Assembly (NCBI RefSeq): GCF_004328705.1
Contig: NZ_CP035319.1
Span: 744,001-808,000, forward strand
Direction of reading: 5' to 3'
DNA from: Rhodococcus sp. ABRD24
GTDB lineage: Bacteria; Actinomycetota; Actinomycetes; Mycobacteriales; Mycobacteriaceae
DNA: 64,000 nucleotides
Shown here one piece after another: positions 10,243-21,662 of this stretch; the stretch's first letter is position 1; each line of letters starts with the position of its first letter. The position numbers and the translations under genes are program-made. The notes below the pieces were generated by a model. That model was given only the letters and a program-made list of their open reading frames with translations. It was not told the origin of the DNA and made no database searches.

Positions 10243-10605
10243 TCAGCTGGCGGCGTCGCCGACCAGGGTGGTCTCTGGCAGATCCTCGAGTAGCTCGGCC
10301 TGACCGGCTACGACGCCAGTGAGGATCCCTCGCGCAATCGCCAACAGATCGGCGACCTGAGGAGAAGTCAGGGCGTAGGAGACCGACAAGCCCTCGCGCC
10401 TGCCTGTCACCAGCCCGGCCCTGCGCAGGATCGACAGCTGCTGGGACAGGTTCGCCGGTTCGATACCGACCTCAGGCAGCATCTCCGAGACGGCGTGGTC
10501 GCGCTCACTGAGCAACTCGAGGACGCGAATGCGAGCTGGATGGCCCAGCGTCTTGAAGAAGTCCGCTTTCATCTGATAGAGCGGTTGGCGCGAGTTCGCA
10601 ACCAC
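10243..10605 (-). CDS. ArsR/SmtB-family transcriptional regulator
   Basis: 120 residues with one winged helix-turn-helix: FFKTLGHPARIRVLELLSE, EVGIEPANLSQQLSILRRAGLV, REGLSVSYALT. There are no cysteine residues anywhere, so neither the classical alpha-3 metal site (CVC) nor a dithiol redox/persulfide switch is present; the signal must be sensed in some other way. GTG at 10605 has GGAGG directly upstream. A near-perfect copy of the sulP palindrome lies about 110 nt upstream, pointing to autoregulation together with control of sulP. Confidence 0.9.
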   Translation of the reverse strand: MVANSRQPLYQMKADFFKTLGHPARIRVLELLSERDHAVSEMLPEVGIEPANLSQQLSILRRAGLVTGRREGLSVSYALTSPQVADLLAIARGILTGVVAGQAELLEDLPETTLVGDAAS

Positions 10606-10714
10606 GGCGCCTCCTGTCTTCTACTTCGTCGAGTCGTGCGGCAGCCTCGGCCCCGCAGGGGGTCTTGATCGCCGCCTGAAAGCCCAAGGCATCATCTCAC
10701 ACGAACTGCACTAC

Positions 10715-10730
10715 TTGCGAATCTTAGCAA
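10715..10730. promoter_or_regulatory. ArsR-type operator ahead of arsR gene
   Basis: TTGCGAA-TC-TTAGCAA, the same 7-2-7 palindrome as at 7184-7199 with one broken base pair. Read on the minus strand both sites share TTGCTAA-N-ATT-N-GCAA followed by TAGT, so orientation and flanks are conserved too. It lies in the 302-bp gap between arsR and the thiolase gene, which holds no gene besides this and the KstR-like site. Confidence 0.7.
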
Positions 10731-10751
10731 CTTGATGGACGCTCGTGGTGA

Positions 10752-12071
<1,320 letters not shown>

Positions 12072-12249
12072 CGGCAGTTGACTCGTCGACCTGCCCCACG
12101 CTTCGTTACCCCCAGCCGGTATGAAGATCAGGCCGGGATGGACGGGTTCTCGTAGCGTAGGGGCAGTGCCGACGGCGACCGCACCCACCGGAGAGCGCGA
12201 CGTCCTCTGTCTCGGGAACCACCGTCCCCGTCCGCGGGTGCCCGGATTC

Positions 12250-12948
12250 TCACAGCCCGGCTTCGAGCTCGGCCGCCCGCCGCCATTCGTCAGCCAGTCC
12301 CGGTCCAACGTCCGCCGTATCCCTTGCTCGAGCCAGCAGTTCTCGGGCCAGATCCAGCTCACCGCGGCGGACCGCGACGTCGGCCCTCAGCACCAGCAGC
12401 TTCACGAGCTGGACGGCGGTCGGCTCGTCGTCGCTGCGATGCAGTGCCCGATCCAGGACCTTCACCGCGAGCTCGAGGTCCTGCTTGGCATCGGCGAACA
12501 GCGATCCCATCTGGATCGCCCGGTCGAATGTGTTCTGCGGCAACGGCCTGTGCTGTTGATCTTCGCTGATCGGCTGGGCGATCTGAATGGTATTCCCACC
12601 GGGATCGATCATCAGAAACTGTCGGACGCCGTAGCTCATATCCTTCAACGCACCCACCCGCGGAACCCCCTGTGTGGGGACTGACCCGAAGGACTCCTGC
12701 ATCCCCTGAGTGAAGATCTCGTACAAGGAGTCGACGTCATCGGTGTCGACTAGGCAGCCATGTGCGCAGGACATCGGATCGAAGTCCTTGTCTCCATAGA
12801 AATTCAGCTCGATACCCCCACGCTGCACGCTCAGAAACTGATACGGCGCCGTCTGCCGGAACGTGATCTCGAACCCCAACGCAGTGTAGAAATCGGCCAC
12901 CGGATCAATCGACCGGGCCATCAACGCGGGAATCGTCTTCTCAGTCAT
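12250..12948 (-). CDS. VOC (glyoxalase/bleomycin-resistance) domain fused to a TPR-like tail
   Basis: 232 residues. Residues 1-125 form a vicinal-oxygen-chelate domain: MARSIDPVADFYTALGFEITFRQ, then IELNFYGD, and FLMIDPGGNTIQIAQP at its end, as in bleomycin-binding proteins. Residues 130-232 look like two or three helical repeats (LVLRADVAVRRGELDLARELLARAR has TPR spacing), which is unusual for stand-alone VOC proteins of about 120 residues. ATG at 12948 starts directly at the domain. Function is unknown; drug sequestration or a small-molecule sensor are both possible. It is divergent from the PadR gene. Confidence 0.75.
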   Translation of the reverse strand: MTEKTIPALMARSIDPVADFYTALGFEITFRQTAPYQFLSVQRGGIELNFYGDKDFDPMSCAHGCLVDTDDVDSLYEIFTQGMQESFGSVPTQGVPRVGALKDMSYGVRQFLMIDPGGNTIQIAQPISEDQQHRPLPQNTFDRAIQMGSLFADAKQDLELAVKVLDRALHRSDDEPTAVQLVKLLVLRADVAVRRGELDLARELLARARDTADVGPGLADEWRRAAELEAGL

Positions 12949-13127
12949 GTCCACGACGGTAAAGACCGAATCCACCGCACGCACATGAAAGTGAGAACCC
13001 CGACTTTCCCTGGTCATCCGCGAATCAGTGCTATCTGCGGGCCTGCGACACGGCCGACCACGACGCCAACGATCGAATGAATGCCGATGTTTCATCTACG
13101 CAGTGAGAGGACTCGCAAGCGCCATTG

Positions 13128-13170
13128 GGAGTGTCTGAGTAACGGTGGATCCGGGTTGGCCAGACACTCC
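13128..13170. promoter_or_regulatory. Inverted repeat between VOC and PadR genes
   Basis: Perfect 10-bp arms GGAGTGTCTG (13128-13137) and CAGACACTCC (13161-13170) separated by 23 bp. They lie in the 316-bp divergent gap (12949-13264) between the VOC gene and the PadR gene. It may be a PadR operator or an RNA hairpin in the leader. No gene is visible in this gap. Confidence 0.5.
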
Positions 13171-13264
13171 GAGCCGAGGGCTTGGCAGGAAGGATCGACC
13201 GTGCAGACGCTACGAGCGGTTTCGCCGAGTTGCATATTCACCTCGTTGCACACAAAATGGAACT

Positions 13265-15876
<2,612 letters not shown>

Positions 15877-15921
15877 GCGCATGACCACCACCGACAACCC
15901 CACCGACTACGCTGCACTCTC

Positions 15922-16725
15922 GTGAGCCTGCCGAATCCCACCCCTGACGCCCGCGCGGTCGTGACCGGCGCCTCCTCCGGCATCGGCGAGGCCCTCGCCG
16001 CCGAACTGGCCGCGCGCGGACACTCGCTGATCCTCGTCGCCCGCCGAGGCGACATCATGGAGAAGCTCGCCGCCCAGCTGCGCGAGAAGCACGGCGTCGA
16101 GGTCGAGGTCCGCGCCGTGGACCTGTCCGACCGTGACGGCCGGGCACCGCTCGTGGCCGAGCTGGCCGAACGCCAGATCTCGATCCTGTGCAACAACGCG
16201 GGCATCGCGACGTTCGGTCCGGTCGTCGACCTCGACCCGAGCTACGAGCGGGACCAGGTCGAGCTCAATGCAGTCGCCGTGCACGACCTGACGCTGGCTG
16301 CCCTGCCCGGCATGGTCGCCCGGAAGTCGGGTGCCATCCTCATGGTCGGCTCGGCCGCCGGTAACATGCCCATCCCGAACAACGCCACTTACGCGGCGAC
16401 CAAGGCGTTCGTGAACACGTTCTCCGAGTCGCTACGCGGCGAACTCAAGGGCAGCGGCGTCAACGTCACGCTGCTTGCCCCGGGTCCGGTCCGTACCGAG
16501 ACCCCGGACCCGGCCGAGGCGTCGATCGTCGACAAGCTGGTCCCGGACTTCCTGTGGATCTCGAGCGAGTACGTCGCGAGGGTCTCGCTCGACGCCCTCG
16601 CCGAGAACAAGATGCGGATCGTGCCGGGCATTCTGAGCAAGGGCATGTCGGTGGCCGGGCAGTACAGTCCGCGCGCGGCGATCGCCCCGATCGTCGGAAC
16701 GTTCTACAAGAAGCTGGGCGGCTGA
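15922..16725 (+). CDS. Short-chain dehydrogenase/reductase
   Basis: 267 residues, classical SDR. Seen: cofactor loop TGASSGIG at residues 14-21, NNAG near 95, catalytic Tyr157 and Lys161 in YAATK, and SAAG with the catalytic serine region upstream. The sequence type (ALAAELAARGHSLILVARR, LLAPGPVRTE) is that of the DltE/YqjQ-like subgroup, for which substrates are mostly unknown. A -10-like TACGCT at 15908-15913 stands 8 nt before GTG, with no ribosome site, so the message is probably leaderless. It lies 45 nt downstream of fadH. Confidence 0.88.
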   Translation: MSLPNPTPDARAVVTGASSGIGEALAAELAARGHSLILVARRGDIMEKLAAQLREKHGVEVEVRAVDLSDRDGRAPLVAELAERQISILCNNAGIATFGPVVDLDPSYERDQVELNAVAVHDLTLAALPGMVARKSGAILMVGSAAGNMPIPNNATYAATKAFVNTFSESLRGELKGSGVNVTLLAPGPVRTETPDPAEASIVDKLVPDFLWISSEYVARVSLDALAENKMRIVPGILSKGMSVAGQYSPRAAIAPIVGTFYKKLGG

Positions 16726-16777
16726 GCGGCGGAAGTTCCCGACGCTGCATCAACCGCGCATCAGGGCTTCGACGGGA

Positions 16778-16797
16778 CCCGTCAAGCACCCGTCAAG
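16778..16797. repeat. 11-bp-phased direct repeat in the lysA-like leader
   Basis: CCCGTCAAG occurs at 16778-16786 and again at 16789-16797, a spacing of exactly 11 bp. Such helical phasing is typical of tandem half-sites for OmpR/PhoB-type response regulators. It lies about 85-105 bp upstream of the decarboxylase start. Confidence 0.45.
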
Positions 16798-16833
16798 AAC
16801 CGGCCAATGGGCAAGCCGACGGCGTAGTTCTGA

Positions 16834-16869
16834 GAGGGACCCCGCTCCACCCGGATTGCGGGCTCCCTC
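16834..16869 (+). promoter_or_regulatory. Leader hairpin abutting the ribosome site of the lysA-like gene
   Basis: GAGGGACCCCGC (16834-16845) pairs with GCGGGCTCCCTC (16858-16869) with one mismatch around a 12-nt loop. AGGAG starts at the next base (16870), 8 nt before GTG at 16882. The hairpin is therefore adjacent to the ribosome-binding site and could modulate translation or act as an attenuator. No lysine-riboswitch-like core is seen in the short leader. Confidence 0.5.
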
Positions 16870-16881
16870 AGGAGACGGCCG

Positions 16882-18225
16882 GTGACTCTGCTCGACATAT
16901 TCCCTTCGCTCCGAACAACGATGACACCGCGCCTCGATCCGGCGCTGTGGCCGGTGACAACCAGCCACGACGACCGGGGCCGGATCTCCATCGGCGGCGT
17001 GGCCCTCGACGACATCGCGGACCAATACGGAACTCCGACCTACGTGCTGGACGAAGCGGACGTCCGGCACCGCTGCCGGACGTACCGCGCGGCGTTCCCC
17101 GAGGCCGAGATCGCCTACGCCGGCAAGGCGCTGCTGATCCGGGCCGTTGCAGACTGGATCACCCGCGAAGGCCTGTCTCTCGATGTGTGCTCCGCGGGCG
17201 AACTCGCCATCGCGTTGTCCGCCGGAGTCGATCCCCGGCGGATCATCCTGCACGGCAACGCCAAGTCGGCCACCGAACTGCGGACAGCGGTCGATGCCGG
17301 GGTCGGCCGGATCGTAGTGGACTCGCTCACCGAGATCCGGTTGCTCGCCTCCGTCGCGCCGCGTCGCCAGAAGGTGATGATCCGTGTCACTCCCGGCATC
17401 GACATCCACGGCCACCACGCGGTGACCACCGGTGTCGACGATCAGAAGTTCGGGTTCCCGCTGTCGCACAACCAGACCGGTGAAGCAGCCCGGCTCGTCC
17501 TCGAACAGCCCAATCTCCAGCTTGTCGGCCTGCACTGTCATCTCGGCTCCCAGATCGCCGACGTCGAGTGCTTCCGCTCGGCGATCGCACGACTCGTCGG
17601 GCAGATGGCATACATCCGCAGCGACCACGGCGTCATCCTCACCACCCTCGACATCGGCGGCGGGCACGCAGTCCCGTACCGCCCCGGGGATCCACAGACC
17701 GATCCGGCCGAGCTGGCCGCTCTGGTCGACGATGCTCTCGACGAGGCGTGCGCTCGCAACCGGTTCCCCCGCCCCCAGATCGTGCTGGAGCCGGGACGAG
17801 CTGTCGTTGCCCGCGCCGGCGTGACCCTCTACCGCGTGGTGTCGATCAAGACCATCCCCGGTGGCCGCACCTTCGTCTCCGTCGACGGCGGGATGAGCGA
17901 CAACCCGCGGGTCGCGCTGTACGGCGCGCGATACGACGCCGCAGTGGCCAACCGCCACCCGACGGGTCGCCACACTCCGATGACGGTCGTCGGACGCTTC
18001 TGCGAGGCCGGCGACATCCTCGCTGTGGACGTGTCGCTCCCGGTCGATTTGCACCCGGGCGACGTCATCGCGGTGCCCTGTACGGGCGCCTACCACCACA
18101 GCCTTGCGTCGTCGTACAACGGCGTCGGACGGCCCCCCATCGTTGCAGTCCGTAACGGTAACGTTCGCGAACTGGTCCGGCGCGAGTCGGTCGCGGACCT
18201 CATGGGACGCGAGATCGGGATCTGA
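16882..18225 (+). CDS. lysA: Diaminopimelate decarboxylase-family PLP enzyme
   Basis: 447 residues, fold-type III PLP decarboxylase; LysA removes CO2 from meso-diaminopimelate to make lysine. Seen: PLP lysine Lys82 in YAGKALL, GLHCHLGSQI, the glycine-rich phosphate-binding DIGGGHAVPY, EPGRAVVARAG, the substrate-binding FCEAGD near residues 373-378 (CESGD in most LysA), and GAYHHSLASSYNG at the C-terminal end. Serine to alanine in CEAGD and the lack of amino-acid genes nearby leave open a paralogue with another substrate. GTG at 16882 has AGGAG upstream. A hairpin and phased repeats precede it. Confidence 0.82.
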   Translation: MTLLDIFPSLRTTMTPRLDPALWPVTTSHDDRGRISIGGVALDDIADQYGTPTYVLDEADVRHRCRTYRAAFPEAEIAYAGKALLIRAVADWITREGLSLDVCSAGELAIALSAGVDPRRIILHGNAKSATELRTAVDAGVGRIVVDSLTEIRLLASVAPRRQKVMIRVTPGIDIHGHHAVTTGVDDQKFGFPLSHNQTGEAARLVLEQPNLQLVGLHCHLGSQIADVECFRSAIARLVGQMAYIRSDHGVILTTLDIGGGHAVPYRPGDPQTDPAELAALVDDALDEACARNRFPRPQIVLEPGRAVVARAGVTLYRVVSIKTIPGGRTFVSVDGGMSDNPRVALYGARYDAAVANRHPTGRHTPMTVVGRFCEAGDILAVDVSLPVDLHPGDVIAVPCTGAYHHSLASSYNGVGRPPIVAVRNGNVRELVRRESVADLMGREIGI

Positions 18226-18368
18226 CCTGAGCCAGTCAGTGAGACGGAGATCGGGCCCCGTATCAGTGAGTGAGACGGGCACCCGTCAGGGCGGCAATCT
18301 GGACAGCTCGTGACGCGTCGCCCACGAGCATTGCCAGCCTCGCTGACAGGAGCCTTCACACCGGGCGG

Positions 18369-19949
18369 TCACCGCCGTCGACGACGCCCGGTACCGAAGA
18401 GGCTGCGCGAGATCTCCCGGCCCGCCGCCGATCCCGCCGAACGCAGGAAGCTCTTGACCGCGGTGTTTCCGAGAACCTGCTCGACAACTGTGGGCTGCGC
18501 CGGTGGCAGCGGAGGCAGATCCGGGAGGGGCTGAACGTCGAGCACCGGATCGACCTCCGGTGCGCCGGCGACCTTCGATGCGAGCAACTCGTATGCGGAC
18601 TCGCGGTCGACCGTCTGCCCATATTTGGACTGCAGCGCACTTGCCGCTGCCGCGACGCGGATCGCGTCGTCGCCGACCGTGTCCATCATCGAACGCGGCG
18701 GACGGATCCGGGTCCACGCGACCGGCGTCGGCACACCCTTCTCCGAGAGCACCGTCACGATGGCCTCGCCGATTCCGAGCGAGGTCAACGCCGCCTCGAG
18801 ATCGTAGATATCCGTTCTCGGGTACGTACGCACCGTCTTGGTCAGAGCCTTCTGATCGTCCGGAGTGAAGGCGCGCAGCGCATGCTGCACCCGCGCACCC
18901 AGCTGCGACAGCACCGCGTTGGGCACGTCGGTGGGCATCTGCGTGCAGAAGAAGACGCCCACGCCCTTGGAACGGATCAACTTCACCGTCTGCTCCACCT
19001 GTGCCAGAAACGCTTTCGAGGCGTCGGCGAACAGCAGGTGCGCCTCATCGAAGATGAAGACCAACTTCGGCTTGTCGAGGTCACCCGCCTCCGGCAGCGT
19101 CTGGAACAGGTCTGCCAGCACCCACATGAGGAACGTCGAGAACATCGCCGGCCGCGTCGCCTGGTTACCGAGCTCGACCAGGGTGACCATGCCCCGGCCG
19201 TCGGCATCGACCCGCAGCAAGTCCTCGGTCTCGAGCTCGGGTTCACCGAAGAATGTGTCACCGCCGTTCGCCTCGAGGTTCACCAACGCGCGCAGGATGA
19301 CCCCAGCGGTGGCCTTCGACACGCCCCCGATGCCCTCGAGGTCGGACTTGCCCTCGCCGGACGTCAGGTGGGCAATCACCGAACGAAGGTCCTTCAGATC
19401 GAGCAAGGCGAGTCCGCGAGCATCAGCCCAGTGGAAGATCAGCCCGAGCGTCGATTCCTGGGTTTCGTTCAACCCCAGCACCTTGCTGAGCAGGATCGGC
19501 CCGAAGCTGGTGATGGTGGCCCGCAACGGGATGCCGATGCCCTCGGTGCCGAGCGAGACGAATTCGACCGGAAACGCGCTCGGCACCCAATCCGGATCGC
19601 CCGCCTCGGCGGCCCGCGTCGCGATCTTCTCGTTGGAACTCCCCGGAGCCGACAGCCCCGACAGGTCACCCTTGACGTCGGCCATCACCACAGGAACCCC
19701 CGCGGCGGAGAGGTTCTCGCTGATGACCTGCAGGGTTCTGGTCTTCCCGGTTCCGGTGGCACCGGCGATCAGACCGTGCCGATTGACCATCGCGAGCGGA
19801 ATCCGCACTCGCGCGTTGTGGTCGACGACGCCGTCGACCACAACCGTTCCCAGCTCGAGAGCCGCACCCTCCGAGGCGTAGCCGGCGGCGATCTCGGCGG
19901 CTCCGGACTTCCCGGCGTGCGACTGTGCATCCGTCGGATCAACTGTCAT
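18369..19949 (-). CDS. HerA-like (DUF853) P-loop ATPase
   Basis: 526 residues, helicase HerA-like/DUF853 family, equivalent to M. tuberculosis Rv2510c. Seen: Walker A GATGTGKTRTLQ near residues 62-73, MADVKGDLSGL, Walker B LVFIFDEAHLLF near residue 300, FCTQMPTDVP and a conserved C-terminal SFLRSAGSAAGREISRS. HerA relatives are DNA-pumping ATPases, but the task of this bacterial subfamily is not established. ATG at 19949 has GAGGAC upstream. It is divergent from orn, the same arrangement as in M. tuberculosis, and convergent with the lysA-like gene. Confidence 0.88.
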   Translation of the reverse strand: MTVDPTDAQSHAGKSGAAEIAAGYASEGAALELGTVVVDGVVDHNARVRIPLAMVNRHGLIAGATGTGKTRTLQVISENLSAAGVPVVMADVKGDLSGLSAPGSSNEKIATRAAEAGDPDWVPSAFPVEFVSLGTEGIGIPLRATITSFGPILLSKVLGLNETQESTLGLIFHWADARGLALLDLKDLRSVIAHLTSGEGKSDLEGIGGVSKATAGVILRALVNLEANGGDTFFGEPELETEDLLRVDADGRGMVTLVELGNQATRPAMFSTFLMWVLADLFQTLPEAGDLDKPKLVFIFDEAHLLFADASKAFLAQVEQTVKLIRSKGVGVFFCTQMPTDVPNAVLSQLGARVQHALRAFTPDDQKALTKTVRTYPRTDIYDLEAALTSLGIGEAIVTVLSEKGVPTPVAWTRIRPPRSMMDTVGDDAIRVAAAASALQSKYGQTVDRESAYELLASKVAGAPEVDPVLDVQPLPDLPPLPPAQPTVVEQVLGNTAVKSFLRSAGSAAGREISRSLFGTGRRRRR

Positions 19950-20033
19950 CAGCGTCCTCCTCGAAAGTGAAGCGCGATCACGAAGTTCCAACCTGGACGA
20001 TATCGCGGCAGCCGCCTGACTACTGTGTCTCTC

Positions 20034-20633
20034 GTGCAAGACAAACTGGTATGGATCGATTGTGAGATGACGGGCCTACGGCTCGGCACCGACAAACTCA
20101 TCGAAATTGCGGCCCTGGTCACCGACAGCGACCTCAACATTCTCGGCGAAGGCGTGGACATCGTCATCCACGCCGACGACGCAGCGCTGGCGGATATGCC
20201 GGACATCGTGACCGAGATGCACGCGAAGTCCGGACTCACCGAGGAGGTACGCACGTCGACGGTGTCCCTCGCCGAGGCCGAGCAATTGGTATTGGCGTAC
20301 ATCCGGCAGCATGTCCCGATCGCCGGCACCGTGCCGCTGGCCGGTAACTCGATCGCGACCGATCGCGGCTTCATCGCCCGGGACATGCCGGAACTCGACT
20401 CCCACCTGCACTACCGCATGATCGATGTCAGCTCGATCAAGGAGCTGTGCCGGCGCTGGTATCCGCGCATCTACTTCGGCCAGCCGGAGAAGGGCCTCGC
20501 GCATCGCGCACTCGCCGATATCAAGGAATCGATCCGGGAACTGAAGTTCTACCGGCGCACCGCCTTCGTCGCCGAACCTGGACCGTCAACCTCCGAGGTT
20601 GCCGCCATCGTGACCGAACTCGGACCGGCCTGA
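20034..20633 (+). CDS. orn: Oligoribonuclease
   Basis: 199 residues, DEDDh 3'-5' exoribonuclease that degrades 2-5-mer RNA and linear pGpG to mononucleotides. Seen: exo I WIDCEMTG (Asp9, Glu11), exo [18 protein letters not shown], and exo III HRALADI with the catalytic His and Asp. The near-invariant [15 protein letters not shown] is present. A -10-like TACTGT at 20021-20026 precedes GTG 20034 by 7 nt, so a leaderless start here is preferred to GTG at 20025; it also matches the start of mycobacterial Orn. Confidence 0.97.
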   Translation: MQDKLVWIDCEMTGLRLGTDKLIEIAALVTDSDLNILGEGVDIVIHADDAALADMPDIVTEMHAKSGLTEEVRTSTVSLAEAEQLVLAYIRQHVPIAGTVPLAGNSIATDRGFIARDMPELDSHLHYRMIDVSSIKELCRRWYPRIYFGQPEKGLAHRALADIKESIRELKFYRRTAFVAEPGPSTSEVAAIVTELGPA

Positions 20634-20716
20634 CCAGCCGATTGGCACTTTGGTCGATCAACAGGCTAATATCTGTCTCGCTGACGTTACCGACTCCGGT
20701 CGGCAACGAAAGTGAT

Positions 20717-20790
20717 GGTGAGTGTAGTTCAGTTGGTAGAGCACCAGGTTGTGATCCTGGCTGTCGCGGGTTCGAGTCCCGTCACTCACC
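20717..20790 (+). tRNA. tRNA-His (GTG anticodon)
   Basis: Acceptor GTGAGTG (20718-20724) pairs with CACTCAC (20783-20789). The anticodon arm CCAGG-TTGTGAT-CCTGG carries GTG at 20751-20753, and the T arm has GGTTCGAGTCC. A G at 20717 can act as the histidine-specific G-1 opposite discriminator C at 20790. CCA is not encoded. As in mycobacteria, it directly follows orn. Confidence 0.97.
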
Positions 20791-20796
20791 CCGAAG

Positions 20797-20828
20797 AAAC
20801 GCCCCCGACATCAGCCGGGGGCGTTTTT
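20797..20828 (+). terminator. Rho-independent terminator after tRNA-His
   Basis: AAACGCCCCCG (20797-20807) pairs perfectly with CGGGGGCGTTT (20816-20826), and a T-run completes it. It is a textbook intrinsic terminator. Confidence 0.93.
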
Positions 20829-20931
20829 CGTTACATGACGGCACGTCCACCGGCCACCCACCACAACGGGGATCGCCTTTTCGCCACTCCCGGCAAGCAC
20901 GCGAACCGGCCGAAACAGGCGAAACTCACAA

Positions 20932-20948
20932 GTCCCACTCAGTGGGAC
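20932..20948. promoter_or_regulatory. 17-bp palindrome upstream of the small peptide gene
   Basis: GTCCCACTCAGTGGGAC has perfect 8-bp arms around a single C. It lies 31 bp upstream of a -10-like TACTGT (20979-20984) and about 110 bp ahead of the 44-residue ORF, the position of an activator or repressor site. The binding protein is unknown. The rest of the 230-bp gap after the tRNA terminator shows no gene. Confidence 0.55.
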
Positions 20949-21058
20949 CTGTAGCGAACGATCCGATCCGGAGCCCCCTACTGTCGTCCGCAGCACCTTT
21001 GAAGCCACGGCATCGAATGTGTCACCCCCCACTCGCATTACACGACAGGAGCTTCAAA

Positions 21059-21193
21059 ATGGGTTCTTCCGAGACTGACCTCGCCCTGATCAAGCAGATC
21101 CAGCCGGTTGTCACCGGCATCGGCGGCGTTCTCGCCGGCATTGGAGCGATCCTCAGCCTCGTCGGTGCGCTGAACGCCCTCTTCCCCGCGTAG
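21059..21193 (+). CDS. 44-residue hydrophobic helical peptide
   Basis: The ORF starts at ATG 21059 with AGGAG 9 nt upstream, after a -10-like TACTGT at 20979. It begins MGSSETDLALIKQIQPVV, continues with a glycine-rich hydrophobic stretch (TGIGGVLAGIGAILSLVGAL) and ends NALFPA. There is no signal peptide or cysteine, and the net charge is slightly negative. An amphipathic or membrane-inserting helix is likely. A perfect 14-bp hairpin terminates the unit 29 nt later, so this is an independent, probably well-expressed transcription unit. It resembles in size and style the short leaderless-secretion porin peptides PorA/PorH of corynebacteria, though no direct sequence match is claimed. A membrane-active peptide or regulator of a membrane protein are alternatives. 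Confidence 0.75.
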   Translation: MGSSETDLALIKQIQPVVTGIGGVLAGIGAILSLVGALNALFPA

Positions 21194-21221
21194 AGGTCTC
21201 ACCGCAGACGTTTCCGCGAGA

Positions 21222-21252
21222 AGCGGCCGGCACCCATCGGGTGCCGGCCGCT
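21222..21252 (+). terminator. Terminator hairpin after the small peptide gene
   Basis: Perfect 14-bp arms AGCGGCCGGCACCC (21222-21235) and GGGTGCCGGCCGCT (21239-21252) around an ATC loop. Only CTTCGTT follows, so it is T-poor. Confidence 0.8.
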
Positions 21253-21259
21253 CTTCGTT

Positions 21260-21295
21260 GTGTGCCCGCACGGCACCGGAGTGTGCCCGCACGGC
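21260..21295. repeat. 15-bp direct repeat
   Basis: GTGTGCCCGCACGGC at 21260-21274 recurs at 21281-21295 (period 21 bp). Each copy also contains the GTGC/GCAC inverted half. It lies between the peptide terminator and the next gene; role unknown. Confidence 0.6.
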
Positions 21296-21330
21296 GCAGA
21301 ACACCACCGCGGCGTTCCGCACCGTGATTG

Positions 21331-21558
21331 CTAGTCGAACAGTGTGGGCGCGTCGCCCTCGTCATGCTCCCCCACCGGCGCTGGGGCCGCGGAGCCCGGC
21401 GCCGCCTTACGGACCACGGTCAGCGTCGTTGTCCGACGCGACAGTCGATGCCCGTCCGCGTGCTCGAGCAGTGCCATGCCATGCCGGACCCCGAGAACGG
21501 TCCACGGGCCCGCGTGGCCCGCCGCCTGCACGAGATCCCCTACTCCAACCGATTCCAC
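21331..21558 (-). CDS. Small hypothetical protein
   Basis: 75 residues: MESVGVGDLVQAAGHAGPW opens a compact beta-rich, SH3-like region (VGDLV, WTVLGV, MALLEHADG, RLSRRTTTLTVV) and a disordered acidic tail ends DAPTLFD. The GTG start at 21558 has GGGAG 6 nt upstream, which supports real coding. I do not recognise the family. It is downstream of, and on the same strand as, ldtB but with the ldtB stop 104 nt away. Confidence 0.6.
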   Translation of the reverse strand: MESVGVGDLVQAAGHAGPWTVLGVRHGMALLEHADGHRLSRRTTTLTVVRKAAPGSAAPAPVGEHDEGDAPTLFD

Positions 21559-21662
21559 GTGCAGCTCCCGTTCTTCAGACGATCAGGTCACAGCCAGAAT
21601 ATCGACCTCGGATCCGGACGAATCGGCTGCGTACCGCTACTGCACCGACTCGAAGCGCGATG

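Noticed and set aside
16726..16881. Lysine riboswitch ahead of the lysA-like gene
   Set aside because: The leader is too short for the five-helix lysine riboswitch, and only one hairpin is visible.
18226..18368. Terminator or gene between the lysA-like and HerA-like genes
   Set aside because: Only a short GACGGG-CA-CCCGTC palindrome and a GTGAGACGG repeat are seen; loop too small to support a terminator call.
18270..19970. Long plus-strand frame opposite the HerA-like ATPase
   Set aside because: Antisense shadow; composition dominated by Arg/His/Gln with no domain.
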